From JAQVEB01 sp028698105 (lineage in GTDB: Bacteria; Bacteroidota; Bacteroidia; Bacteroidales; Dysgonomonadaceae), in assembly GCA_964293155.1 (NCBI GenBank), contig CAXYYA010000012.1, positions 1 to 64,000 on the forward strand: a stretch of DNA of 64,000 bases. Reading direction: 5' to 3'. This document shows positions 1 through 8,447 of the stretch, one piece after another. The translations under genes were made by a program, and so were the position numbers. The notes under the pieces were generated by a model. That model had not been told where the DNA came from. It did not search any database and worked only from the letters and a program-made list of their open reading frames with translations. Position 1 is the stretch's first letter. Each line of letters starts with the position of its first letter.

Positions 1-35
1 TTAAAAAATATTGGACACGAAAAATATAACATTAA

Positions 36-373
36 TTTTTATTGATTACTTATAACGATTTAGGTTATGGTTTTTTGGAACGGGTTTATAAAAATGCACT
101 CTATTTTGCGTTAATTGACAGAGGATTGGAATGTGAAACAGAAAAAAGAATAAATGTTTATCACGATGGTCGGGTAGTTGGAGATTATTTGCCGATATCA
201 TTGTTGAAAACAGCATAATATTGGAATTAAAAACATGCGAAGAGTTAAATCCGGCGCACGAAGCTCAATTGATTAATTATTTAAAAGCAACAAAAATAGA
301 AGTTGGTTATCTTTTGAATTTCGGCAGAAAGCCTAAATTCAGCAGAAAAGTATATTCAAATATAAGAGAATAA
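36..373 (+). pseudogene. GxxExxY family protein, frameshifted remnant
   Basis: Reading from about base 36, one frame encodes GYGFLERVYKNAL at 63-101, the family's GxxExxY signature, then a segment ending VVGDY before a stop at 216-218. A +1 shift near base 189 (one T fewer than expected in the run after GATTA) restores the rest: ADIIVEN, then ILELKTC, HEAQLINYLKAT and a C-terminus ending at 373. Intact members are about 120-130 aa. The 5' part is also damaged, with an in-frame stop at 33-35 and no good start. The family is a small, sporadic protein distantly related to PD-(D/E)XK nucleases; its cellular role is unknown. It lies where leuC would be expected directly before leuD. The family call is by pattern; the frameshift could be a sequencing error. 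Confidence 0.8.
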
Positions 374-426
374 ATATTTTACGTTCATTTGCGCTATTGG
401 CGTAATTTGCGTTCAAACGAAAGAAT

Positions 427-1023
427 ATGGAAAAATTTCAGACAATTACATCAACATACGTTCCGCTTCCCATCGAGAATGTGGACACCGATCAGATTAT
501 TCCTGCCCGGTTTCTGAAAGCCACTACCCGCGAAGGTTTCGGCGACAATCTTTTCGCCGACTGGCGATACAATAAGGACGGCAGCCCGAAAACAGATTTT
601 GTGCTGAACAATCCCACTTATCGTGGCGATATTCTGGTGGCCGGAAAAAATTTCGGCAGCGGAAGCAGCCGCGAGCACGCGACATGGGCAATTGCAGGAT
701 ATGGTTTTAAGGTGGTGGTATCGAGTTTCTTTGCCGATATTTTTCGGAACAACGCGCTCAACAACGGCATATTGCCCGTTATCGTGAGCGATGCGTTTTT
801 GACGGAACTTTTCGGAAGCGTTGCCAAAAATCCGAAAGCAACGCTCACGGTAAATCTGGAAGAACAATTCGTCCGAAACAACGAAAACGGGAAGACCGAA
901 TCGTTCGAAATAAATCCTTACAAAAAGGAATGTTTGCTCAAAGGGCTCGACGACATTGATTTTCTTTTGTCGAATAAAGACAAGATAGAAGCATACGAAA
1001 AAAATCGTCCTTTCGTGTATTAA
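427..1023 (+). CDS. leuD: 3-isopropylmalate dehydratase small subunit
   Basis: LeuD is the swivel-domain subunit that pairs with LeuC (not in the window) to isomerise 2-isopropylmalate to 3-isopropylmalate; the same enzyme can convert citramalate to methylmalate. The 198-aa length is normal. The substrate-domain motifs are clear: NVDTDQIIPARFL at residues 18-30 and the loop NFGSGSSREHA at 75-85. The ATG is the only sensible start and the protein begins at the conserved region. It is the first intact gene of a co-directional run to ilvC; the cimA start follows 31 nt after its stop. The pathway context (citramalate synthase next door) suggests a shared role in leucine and isoleucine synthesis, which is inference. 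Confidence 0.95.
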   Translation: MEKFQTITSTYVPLPIENVDTDQIIPARFLKATTREGFGDNLFADWRYNKDGSPKTDFVLNNPTYRGDILVAGKNFGSGSSREHATWAIAGYGFKVVVSSFFADIFRNNALNNGILPVIVSDAFLTELFGSVAKNPKATLTVNLEEQFVRNNENGKTESFEINPYKKECLLKGLDDIDFLLSNKDKIEAYEKNRPFVY

Positions 1024-1054
1024 TTTAAAATGAAGTTTTAGGTCATCACAAGAT

Positions 1055-2611
1055 ATGGAAAAGCGGAAAATCGAAATTATGGACACAACGTTGCGCGACG
1101 GAGAACAGACTTCGGGCGTATCGTTTGCTGCCCAGGAAAAGGTCAGCGTTGTCAGCTTGTTGCTCGAAGACTTGCATGTGGACAGGGTTGAAGTAGCCTC
1201 GGCGCGCGTTTCCGAAGGCGAGTTCCGATCCGTTCAAAAAATCGCCCAATGGGCACGGGAACGTGGTTTCATTGATCGGATCGAAGTGCTTGGGTTTGTG
1301 GACGGAGGGGCATCCATTAACTGGATATTAGATACGGGATGTCGCGTAATGAATTTGCTTTGCAAGGGTTCCCTGAAGCATTGCCGCGAACAATTGCGCA
1401 AAACGCCCGAAGAACATTTAACGGATGTAAAGTCGGTGATAGCCGCTGCCCGCGAGAAAAATATAGACGTGAACATCTACCTGGAGGATTGGTCGAACGG
1501 CATGCGCGATTCCGAAGCATACGTCTATTATCTGATGGACGGGCTGAAAGATGCGGCTGTTCATCGTTTCATGCTGCCCGATACGCTTGGGATATTGAAT
1601 CCCGATGAAACAGCCGATTTTTGTCAGCGCATGATTCACCGTTACCCGGAGTTACATTTCGATTTTCATGCGCACAACGATTACGATCTGGCGGTTGCCA
1701 ACGTTTTCGAGGCGGTTAAAGCCGGTGTAAAAGGTGTCCATGTAACGGTAAACGGGCTGGGCGAGCGTGCCGGAAACGCGCCGCTGACGAGTGTGTTGGC
1801 CGTAATTGAAGATCAGTTGAAGCTGAAAACCAACATAAAAGAGAAAAATCTTTACCATGTCAGTAAAATCGTGGAAAGTTATTCCGGCATCCGCATCCCT
1901 GCCAATAAACCGATAATCGGAGATAATGTGTTTACGCAGGTTGCAGGGATACATGCCGATGGCGACAAGAAAAACAATTTGTACTTCAATGATTTAAGGC
2001 CTGAGCGTTTTGGCCGTTCGCGGGAATACGCACTAGGAAAAAACTCGGGGAAAGCCAATATTTTGAAAAATCTGGAAGCGCTCGGCATCGAACTCGATGA
2101 AGAGGCCACGAAAAAAGTAACGGCAAAGATCATCGAACTTGGCGACAAAAAAGAACTCGTAAGTCCCGACGAATTGCCCTATATCGTGTCCGATATTCTG
2201 AAAAACGGAGTCGAAAATCAGGATATCCAAATGCTTAATTATTCGCTTACACTCACTGACGGGCTTCGTCCCACGGCAATGGTAAAAGTCTCCATTAAAG
2301 GGCAGGAGTATCAGCAATCGGCGGCAGGAGACGGGCAGTATCATGCTTTTTCGAAAGCGATGTACAAAATCTATCGGTTGTTGAACAAACCCGTTCCCGA
2401 ATTGATTGACTACGTGGTGGTAATCCCTCCCGGAGGGCAAACCAACGCCTATGTACAAACCATCATCACGTGGCGTTTCGATGGAAAAGTGTTTAAAACC
2501 CGTGGGCTGGATGTTGACCAAACGGTTGCCGCTATTAAAGCGACGATGAAAATGCTCAACATGATAGAAAGCGGAACAATTCCGGTGATCAATTATATGC
2601 AGTTACCGTAG
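1055..2611 (+). CDS. cimA: (R)-citramalate synthase, Leptospira type (2-isopropylmalate synthase family)
   Basis: This is a DRE-TIM metallolyase: TLRDGEQ at 12-18 (Arg14, Asp15), HAHND at 205-209 (metal His205, His207) and GERAGN at 236-241, followed by a regulatory LeuA-dimer domain from about residue 390. It aligns from memory almost end to end with Leptospira interrogans citramalate synthase, with a two-residue offset. The three hydrophobic residues reported to fit pyruvate there (Leu81, Leu104, Tyr144) are Leu79, Leu102 and Tyr142 here. The predicted reaction is pyruvate plus acetyl-CoA to (R)-citramalate, the first step of threonine-independent isoleucine synthesis; the C-terminal domain would bind isoleucine. 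Many pipelines would label it LeuA. Its location between leuD and leuB fits, since LeuCD and LeuB process citramalate to 2-oxobutanoate. Confidence 0.85.
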   Translation: MEKRKIEIMDTTLRDGEQTSGVSFAAQEKVSVVSLLLEDLHVDRVEVASARVSEGEFRSVQKIAQWARERGFIDRIEVLGFVDGGASINWILDTGCRVMNLLCKGSLKHCREQLRKTPEEHLTDVKSVIAAAREKNIDVNIYLEDWSNGMRDSEAYVYYLMDGLKDAAVHRFMLPDTLGILNPDETADFCQRMIHRYPELHFDFHAHNDYDLAVANVFEAVKAGVKGVHVTVNGLGERAGNAPLTSVLAVIEDQLKLKTNIKEKNLYHVSKIVESYSGIRIPANKPIIGDNVFTQVAGIHADGDKKNNLYFNDLRPERFGRSREYALGKNSGKANILKNLEALGIELDEEATKKVTAKIIELGDKKELVSPDELPYIVSDILKNGVENQDIQMLNYSLTLTDGLRPTAMVKVSIKGQEYQQSAAGDGQYHAFSKAMYKIYRLLNKPVPELIDYVVVIPPGGQTNAYVQTIITWRFDGKVFKTRGLDVDQTVAAIKATMKMLNMIESGTIPVINYMQLP

Positions 2612-2684
2612 AGCCCATTACCATCTGACCGATTATCGGTCTGATGGATAGAGATATGAAGTCAGAAATTAAAAATTAGTATAG

Positions 2685-3821
2685 ATGAATAGCGTTCCTG
2701 AAGAAAATAATTCACAATCCGCTACTTTTCCCCCTTCCGGGGGGATTGAAGGGGGGCTTATAGCAGTTTTATCCGGCGACGGTATCGGTCCCGAAATTAT
2801 GGAGCAGGCGTTGAAAGTAACGCGTGCCGTATGCGAAAAATTCGGTCACGACGTAACGTTTAAAGAAGCCATTGTCGGCGCCGCCGCCATTGATTCTGTT
2901 GGCGACCCATATCCGGCCGAAACGCACGAACTGTGCATGCAGGCCGATGCAGTACTTTTCGGTGCTATCGGGCACCCGAAATTCGATAACGATCCCAACG
3001 CCAAGGTTCGTCCCGAACAGGGATTGCTGCGGATGCGCAAGCAACTGGGATTGTATGGAAACATCCGCCCGGTAATGACGTTCCCGTCGTTGATCCACAA
3101 ATCGCCGCTCCGCGCCGATCTGGTGGATGGAGCCGATTTCGTCTGCATCCGCGAACTTACCGGCGGCCTGTATTTCGGCCGCCCGCAAGGACGCAGCGAA
3201 GACGGCAACACAGCTTACGATACCTGCGTGTACACGCGCGAAGAAGTAGAGCGCATTTTACGCCTGGCGTATAAATTTGCCGGACAACGCCGTAAAAAAC
3301 TCACCGTGGTGGACAAAGCAAACGTGATCGCTACCTCGCGCCTGTGGCGGCAAATAGCGCAGGAAATGGCGCCCCAGTATCCCGACATCGAAACCGATTA
3401 CCTGTTCGTGGACAACGCCGCCATGCGTATTATCCAGTGGCCGAAAAGCTTCGACGTACTGGTTACCGAAAACCTGTTCGGCGATATCCTTACCGACGAA
3501 GCATCGGTGATTACCGGCTCGCTCGGAATGTTGCCTTCGGCATCCATGGGAATTCATACTTCGTTGTTCGAGCCCATTCATGGATCGTATCCGCAGGCAG
3601 CCGGCAAAAATATCGCCAATCCGGTCGCGATGATTCTCTCCGCCGCGTTGATGTTCGAATATGGATTTAATTTGATGGAGGAAGGGAAAATTATTCGCGA
3701 AGCCGTAAACGCAAGCCTTGAAGCGGGCATCGTTACCGAAGACATTGCCGAAGGTGGCAAAGCGTATAAAACGAGTGAAGTGGGGGATTGGATTTTGAAA
3801 TATGTTCAAAATCACAGATAA
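2685..3821 (+). CDS. leuB: 3-isopropylmalate dehydrogenase with repeat-derived N-terminus
   Basis: LeuB oxidises and decarboxylates 3-isopropylmalate with NAD+ (and probably 3-methylmalate in the citramalate route). The beta-decarboxylating dehydrogenase signatures are present: GDGIGPEI at 31-38, [16 protein letters not shown] at 155-170, VDNAAM and [10 protein letters not shown] further on. Normal family members begin at about residue 25 here. The first 24 residues are low-complexity (…[10 protein letters not shown]) and are encoded by a C-run/G-run repeat; no ATG, GTG or TTG lies between the repeat and the conserved core, so the upstream ATG must be used. The stop TAA is the first unit of a GATAA mini-hairpin array. 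The gap to cimA is 73 nt. Confidence 0.93.
   Translation: MNSVPEENNSQSATFPPSGGIEGGLIAVLSGDGIGPEIMEQALKVTRAVCEKFGHDVTFKEAIVGAAAIDSVGDPYPAETHELCMQADAVLFGAIGHPKFDNDPNAKVRPEQGLLRMRKQLGLYGNIRPVMTFPSLIHKSPLRADLVDGADFVCIRELTGGLYFGRPQGRSEDGNTAYDTCVYTREEVERILRLAYKFAGQRRKKLTVVDKANVIATSRLWRQIAQEMAPQYPDIETDYLFVDNAAMRIIQWPKSFDVLVTENLFGDILTDEASVITGSLGMLPSASMGIHTSLFEPIHGSYPQAAGKNIANPVAMILSAALMFEYGFNLMEEGKIIREAVNASLEAGIVTEDIAEGGKAYKTSEVGDWILKYVQNHR
2728..2757. repeat. C/G-rich palindromic repeat inside leuB 5' end
   Basis: A C-run, a short TTCCGG centre and two G-runs form the same kind of repeat seen at about 6001, 21441, 24602 and 47885. Here it is in frame and encodes residues 15-24 of LeuB. Confidence 0.7.
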
Positions 3822-3966
3822 ACGCTTCGCGATAGAGCTTCGCTGATAGGCACTTTGTGCGATAATGCCTTCGGCGATAAATCAATTCAACGCAGCGCCT
3901 TTATCACGAGCGACAGCGAGTCTATCGTTTCGATAAAATCGAAACTTATCGCGCAACGCGCTTATC
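3817..3966. repeat. GATAA-spaced mini-hairpin array between leuB and ilvD
   Basis: From the LeuB stop codon onward the sequence alternates GATAA/GATAG spacers with tiny palindromes: GCTTCGC, AGCTTCGCT, GCACTTTGTGC, TGCCTTCGGC. After about base 3885 the orientation flips and the spacers read TTATC/CTATC, with palindromes such as TTTCGATAAAATCGAAA and GCGCAACGCGC. The whole block is therefore roughly symmetrical. It lies in the leader of ilvD and would be transcribed as a chain of small stem-loops. Related units flank the four-helix-bundle gene near 23 kb. Function unknown. Confidence 0.75.
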
Positions 3967-3997
3967 AGTGCAACACGATCAATTTAGAAAGAAGATT

Positions 3998-5845
3998 ATG
4001 AACGATAATAAACATTTACGAAGTTACACTTCCACGCAAGGTCGCCGCATGGCGGGCGCCCGCGCGCTCTGGCATGCCAACGGAATGTCGCGCGAACAAA
4101 TGGGCAAACCCATCATAGCGGTGGTAAACTCGTTCACGCAGTTTGTCCCCGGACACACGCACCTGCACGAAATCGGGCAGATGGTGAAGGCCGAGATCGA
4201 GAAGCTGGGCTGCTTTGCTGCCGAATTCAATACCATCGCCATTGACGACGGCATCGCGATGGGACACGACGGGATGCTGTACTCGCTGCCGTCGCGCGAT
4301 TTGATCGCTGACAGTGTGGAATACATGATTAATGCGCACAAAGCCGATGCCATGGTGTGCATCAGCAATTGCGACAAAATAACGCCGGGCATGCTCATGG
4401 CAGCCATGCGGCTGAATATCCCCACCATTTTTGTTTCAGGCGGCCCGATGGAAGCCGGAAAGATTGGTGACGAGCAGGTGGATTTGATTGATGCGATGAT
4501 CGAATCGGCAGATGACGCCGTTTCCGATGAACGGATAGCTCAGTTGGAACAACTGGCTTGCCCAACCTGCGGTTCATGTTCGGGAATGTTCACGGCCAAC
4601 TCGATAAACTGCCTGAACGAGGCCATCGGTCTGGCGCTGCCCGGAAATGGTACTATCGTTGCCACGCACGCCAACCGCAAAGAGTTGTTCGTGAAAGCGG
4701 CTAAACAGATCGTGGAAAACGCCAACCGTTATTATTTCGAAGGCGACGAGACGGTGCTTCCTCGGAGCATTGCTACAAAAGCCGCTTTCCTGAACGCCAT
4801 GACCCTCGACATTGCCATGGGCGGCTCAACCAACACCATTCTGCACTTACTGGCCATCGCACAGGAGGCGCACGTTGATTTTACGATGGACGACATTGAT
4901 GCGCTGTCGCGCAAAGTCCCCTGCATCTGCAAAGTGGCGCCCAACACCAAAAAATATCACATTCAGGATGTGAACAGGGCCGGAGGTATTCTCGCGATCA
5001 TGAAAGAATTGCAGCCTGCTGAATCCTCCGGTGGAGGTCTTCTTAACCTCGATGTAAACCGGGTGGACGGCTTGACGTTGGGTGGAGCCATCGAAAAATA
5101 TTCAATAACAAAAGAAAACATTGATCCCGAAGCGAAGAAAATTTATTCTTCGGCGCCCGGAAACCGATACAACATTGTAATGGGCTCACAGAATGCCCAG
5201 TACAAAGAACTCGACACAGACCGAGAAGACGGCTGCATCCGCGATCTGGAACACGCTTACACGAAAGATGGCGGACTCGCCATTCTGAAAGGGAATATCG
5301 CTCTGAACGGTTGCGTGGTAAAAACGGCGGGTGTGGACGAAAGTATCTGGAAATTTGCAGGGCCTGCAAAGGTATTTCACTCGCAGGATGCCGCAAGCAA
5401 CGGAATTCTCAACGATGAAGTAAAATCGGGCGACGTAGTCGTCATTGTGTACGAAGGGCCGAAAGGTGGGCCGGGAATGCAGGAAATGCTTTATCCCACT
5501 TCGTACATCAAAGCAAAGCATTTGGGGAAAGAATGCGCGTTGATCACTGATGGACGGTTTTCGGGCGGGACATCAGGCCTTTCCATCGGGCATATTTCGC
5601 CCGAAGCGGCGGCAGGCGGCGCCATCGGGTTGGTTCGCGACGGCGACATCATCGAAATAGATATTCCCAATCGCAGCATCAACCTGAAAATTTCGGAATC
5701 CGAGTTATCGGAACGAAGAAAAGCGGAAGAATCAAAAGGAGAAAATGCGTTTACACCCAATCGCGACCGTCAGGTTTCGAAAGCCTTGCGGGCATACGCG
5801 AAATTCGTAAGTTCTGCCGATTTAGGTGCAGTAAGAATAATATAA
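3998..5845 (+). CDS. ilvD: dihydroxy-acid dehydratase
   Basis: IlvD is an iron-sulphur dehydratase that makes 2-oxoisovalerate and 3-methyl-2-oxopentanoate, the last step before transamination in valine and isoleucine synthesis. Cluster and metal motifs are present: [28 protein letters not shown], and GRFSGGTSG near the C-terminus. I place the start at 3998 ([20 protein letters not shown], 615 aa), preceded by AAAGAAG; an in-frame ATG at 3968 lies in the mini-hairpin array and would add ten unconserved residues. The gene is complete, with normal length for the family. The 114-nt gap to ilvB carries a hairpin repeat. Confidence 0.95.
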   Translation: MNDNKHLRSYTSTQGRRMAGARALWHANGMSREQMGKPIIAVVNSFTQFVPGHTHLHEIGQMVKAEIEKLGCFAAEFNTIAIDDGIAMGHDGMLYSLPSRDLIADSVEYMINAHKADAMVCISNCDKITPGMLMAAMRLNIPTIFVSGGPMEAGKIGDEQVDLIDAMIESADDAVSDERIAQLEQLACPTCGSCSGMFTANSINCLNEAIGLALPGNGTIVATHANRKELFVKAAKQIVENANRYYFEGDETVLPRSIATKAAFLNAMTLDIAMGGSTNTILHLLAIAQEAHVDFTMDDIDALSRKVPCICKVAPNTKKYHIQDVNRAGGILAIMKELQPAESSGGGLLNLDVNRVDGLTLGGAIEKYSITKENIDPEAKKIYSSAPGNRYNIVMGSQNAQYKELDTDREDGCIRDLEHAYTKDGGLAILKGNIALNGCVVKTAGVDESIWKFAGPAKVFHSQDAASNGILNDEVKSGDVVVIVYEGPKGGPGMQEMLYPTSYIKAKHLGKECALITDGRFSGGTSGLSIGHISPEAAAGGAIGLVRDGDIIEIDIPNRSINLKISESELSERRKAEESKGENAFTPNRDRQVSKALRAYAKFVSSADLGAVRII

Positions 5846-5849
5846 ACAG

Positions 5850-5904
5850 GAGAATGCGCCTTACGGTGGAACTTGTCCGCCTTCCGGCGGAAACCGCATG
5901 GCGC
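5850..5904. repeat. ~55-bp hairpin repeat, copy A
   Basis: This block starts GGAGAATGCGC and contains several nested palindromes (CCGCCTTCCGGCGG is the clearest). It matches a second copy at 48231-48286 over nearly its whole length, with scattered substitutions. It sits between ilvD and ilvB and belongs to neither gene. Confidence 0.75.
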
Positions 5905-5959
5905 GTACAGAAAAAATTGGTTTGGGAACTGATTATAAATAGTTGATTAAAACAAAAAT

Positions 5960-7744
5960 ATGATGAACAGCAATTCTAAAAATATTAATTCACAGCCTGC
6001 TCTCTCCCCGGGGGGAGTTGGAGGGGGCGTTCCTGAGGAAGCCGGGGCTATTTCCGGGAGCGAAGCGTTGGTGCGGTCGCTCCTCGCGGAAGGTGTGGAT
6101 ACCATATTCGGTTATCCCGGCGGGGCAATTATGCCGGTTTTTGACGCGTTGTACGACCATAAAGAGCGTATGAATCACATTCTTGTTCGTCATGAACAGG
6201 GTGCGGTGCATGCTGCGCAAGGGTATGCCCGCGTTTCGAAGAAAGTGGGAGTTGTGCTGGTAACTTCCGGCCCGGGAGCCACGAATGCCATTACCGGAAT
6301 TACCGATGCGATGATGGACAGCACGCCGCTGGTGGTTATTTCGGGACAAGTGGCCTCGTCGCTGCTTGGTTCCGATGCGTTTCAGGAAGCGGACGTCATC
6401 GGCGTTACGCAGCCCATCACGAAGTGGGCATACCAGATCCGCCGCCCCGAAGATATCGCCTGGGCGGTATCGCGTGCGTTTTATATTGCCGCGAGCGGCC
6501 GTCCCGGCCCTGTGGTGCTCGATATTGCGAAAGACGCGCAGATAAAAACGTGCGATTTCGAGTACACGAAAACGAATTTCTTGCGCAGTTACCTGCCCTT
6601 TCCTGAGCCGGAAATCGAAAATATTGAAGCTGCGGCAAAAATAATTAACGAAGCGAAAAAACCGTACGCTTTGGTCGGACAAGGAGTTATTCTTGGTAAC
6701 GCCGAAAACGAGCTTCGGGAGTTTCTCGAAAAAGGCGATATTCCTTTTGGGAATACGATCCTGGGCTTGTCGGCCATGCCTTCGGATCATCCGTTGAATT
6801 GCGGTATGCTTGGGATGCACGGAAACATCGCTCCCAACCTGAAGACGAACGAATGCGATGTGCTGATCGCTATCGGCATGCGTTTCGACGACCGTGTAAC
6901 CGGCGATTTAAACACGTACGCCAAACAAGCCAAAATCATTCATTTCGATATTGATCTGGCTGAAATGGATAAAAACGTGAAAACCACGGTGAAAGTGCTT
7001 GGCAATGCAAAAGAAACCTTACCTTTGGTTGCCGAAAAGTTGAAAACCGGTTCGCATAAAGATTGGATTGATGAATTTAAACCGTTGGAAGATAAAGAGT
7101 ATCAAGCGGTTATCAAAGATGAACTCTATCCCCAATCGGGAGAAATTAAAATGGGCGAGGTGGTGAATAAAGTAACCGAAGCCAGCGGGAACAAAGCGAT
7201 TTGCGTTACCGATGTCGGTCAAAATCAAATGATGGGTACCCGTTATTTCAAGTTCTCCCAGTCGCGAAGCATGGTTACTTCCGGCGGTTTGGGAACGATG
7301 GGTTTTGGTTTGCCTGCGGCAATTGGCGCAAAATACGGCGCTCCCGATCGCACGGTGTGCTGTTTTGTGGGCGATGGCGGGTTGCAGATGACCATTCAGG
7401 AGTTTGGCACCATCATGCAGTACGGCACCAATGTGAAAATTATTCTGTTGAATAACAACTTTTTGGGGATGGTGCGCCAGTGGCAGGAACTTTTCTTCTA
7501 CGAACGCTATTCGGAAACGCACATGCAAAATCCCGATTTCATCAAAGTTGCCGATGCTTACGGCATAAAAGGCCGGAAGGTTACCGACAGGGCCGATTTG
7601 GACGGTGCCATCGCAGAAATGTTTGCCCACGACGGGGCGTACTTGCTGGAAGTGGTAGTGCAAACCAAAGGAATGGTTTATCCGATGATCCCCGCCGGGG
7701 GAAGCGTTACCAGTATTTTATTGGGAAACGGACATACAATATAA
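5960..7744 (+). CDS. ilvB: acetolactate synthase large (catalytic) subunit with repeat-derived N-terminus
   Basis: This thiamine-diphosphate enzyme condenses pyruvate with pyruvate or 2-oxobutanoate to acetohydroxy acids. Visible features are GYPGGAIMPVFDALYD after residue 50, the catalytic-glutamate loop VRHEQGAVHAAQGYARV, and the ThDP-binding stretch beginning GDGGLQMTIQEF and ending LLNNN. Conservation begins around residue 33 (GSEALVRSL). The preceding residues (…LSPGGVGGGVPEEAG) come from a C/G-rich repeat and have no counterpart in the family that I know of. The start is one of two adjacent ATGs (5960 or 5963). The ilvN gene follows after 68 nt of palindromic repeat, and the two products form the holoenzyme. 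Confidence 0.95.
   Translation: MMNSNSKNINSQPALSPGGVGGGVPEEAGAISGSEALVRSLLAEGVDTIFGYPGGAIMPVFDALYDHKERMNHILVRHEQGAVHAAQGYARVSKKVGVVLVTSGPGATNAITGITDAMMDSTPLVVISGQVASSLLGSDAFQEADVIGVTQPITKWAYQIRRPEDIAWAVSRAFYIAASGRPGPVVLDIAKDAQIKTCDFEYTKTNFLRSYLPFPEPEIENIEAAAKIINEAKKPYALVGQGVILGNAENELREFLEKGDIPFGNTILGLSAMPSDHPLNCGMLGMHGNIAPNLKTNECDVLIAIGMRFDDRVTGDLNTYAKQAKIIHFDIDLAEMDKNVKTTVKVLGNAKETLPLVAEKLKTGSHKDWIDEFKPLEDKEYQAVIKDELYPQSGEIKMGEVVNKVTEASGNKAICVTDVGQNQMMGTRYFKFSQSRSMVTSGGLGTMGFGLPAAIGAKYGAPDRTVCCFVGDGGLQMTIQEFGTIMQYGTNVKIILLNNNFLGMVRQWQELFFYERYSETHMQNPDFIKVADAYGIKGRKVTDRADLDGAIAEMFAHDGAYLLEVVVQTKGMVYPMIPAGGSVTSILLGNGHTI
6001..6030. repeat. C/G-rich palindromic repeat inside ilvB 5' end
   Basis: CTCTCCCC is followed at once by a G-run, then GTTGGAGGGGG. 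It is read in frame as LSPGGVGGG in IlvB. The flanks share words with the leuB copy (ATTCACA before it, GCGTTCCTGA nearby), so the two N-termini appear to come from the same repeat family. Confidence 0.65.
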
Positions 7745-7747
7745 CGT

Positions 7748-7793
7748 TGTAGAGACACACGGCCGGTAGAGACACACGGCCGTGTGCCTCTAC
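7748..7793. repeat. GTAGAGAC palindrome, copy 1 with partial tandem duplication
   Basis: The left arm GTAGAGACACACGGCCG occurs twice in a row (7749-7765 and 7766-7782). The second is completed by the mirror arm CGTGTGCCTCTAC, giving a near-perfect 28-bp palindrome at 7766-7793. It fills the ilvB-ilvN gap. Confidence 0.8.
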
Positions 7794-7812
7794 GATCACA
7801 AATAAAAAAATT

Positions 7813-8361
7813 ATGGAAGAAAAAATATTATACACCATCACCATTTTCTCCGAAAATGCAGTAGGTGTGCTCAACCAGATCACCACCATTTTCACACGCC
7901 GTCAACTGAATATCGAAACGCTGTCTGTTTCGCCGTCGGCGATAAAAGACATTCACAAGTTTACCATCACCACTTATTCGGATTCGGAGGAAGCGATGAA
8001 AAAGCTTGTGCGTCAGATTGATAAACGGGTGGATATCCTCAAGTCGTATTACAATACCAACGACGAACTTGTGCATCAGGAACTGGCGCTTTACAAACTT
8101 TCCACGGAGAAAGTGATGGAACACGGCGGCATTGAATACCTCGTGCGAAAGTATAACATTCGCATTCTTGAAGTTACCAGAGACAACGTGGTTTTCCTTA
8201 AAGCCGGGCACTATGCCGAAACCCAAGCGCTATTCGATGAGTTGGCGGAGAAGATCGGCGTGTTGCAATTTATCCGTTCGGGACGTATCGCCATCACAAA
8301 ATCGCCCGTGGAGCGGCTTAGCGATATGTTAGCGGAACGGGAAAGGAAAATGACCAATTAA
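7813..8361 (+). CDS. ilvN: acetolactate synthase small (regulatory) subunit
   Basis: IlvN (IlvH family) activates IlvB and carries valine feedback control. Residues about 6-80 are an ACT domain (ITIFSENAVGVLNQITTIF, then RRQLNIETLSV), and the remaining hundred residues match the C-terminal domain of the small subunit (GGIEYLVRKYNIRILEVTRD and onward). At 182 aa it has the usual two-domain length for Bacteroidota. It lies directly after ilvB and before ilvC in the same direction. Confidence 0.94.
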   Translation: MEEKILYTITIFSENAVGVLNQITTIFTRRQLNIETLSVSPSAIKDIHKFTITTYSDSEEAMKKLVRQIDKRVDILKSYYNTNDELVHQELALYKLSTEKVMEHGGIEYLVRKYNIRILEVTRDNVVFLKAGHYAETQALFDELAEKIGVLQFIRSGRIAITKSPVERLSDMLAERERKMTN

Positions 8362-8447
8362 GAATTACAAATCACCAATAAAAGGGCATAAGGACTCGGC
8401 AAACCTGTCTTTGTTCCTTGCTCTTTATTTTAAAAATCTAAAAAATA

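Noticed and set aside
189..191. Programmed frameshift in the GxxExxY gene
   Set aside because: There is no slippery heptamer at the break, the 5' end is also damaged, and the family does not use frameshifting.
451..1086. Long minus-strand open frame opposite leuD
   Set aside because: The plus-strand LeuD is conserved over the same span; the reverse frame is a composition shadow. Similar antisense frames opposite cimA, leuB, ilvB, gyrB and proB were rejected for the same reason.
3817..3966. Possible CRISPR array between leuB and ilvD
   Set aside because: The spacing is only 10-20 nt, the units are palindromes of differing sequence, and there are no unique spacers of 30 nt or cas genes.
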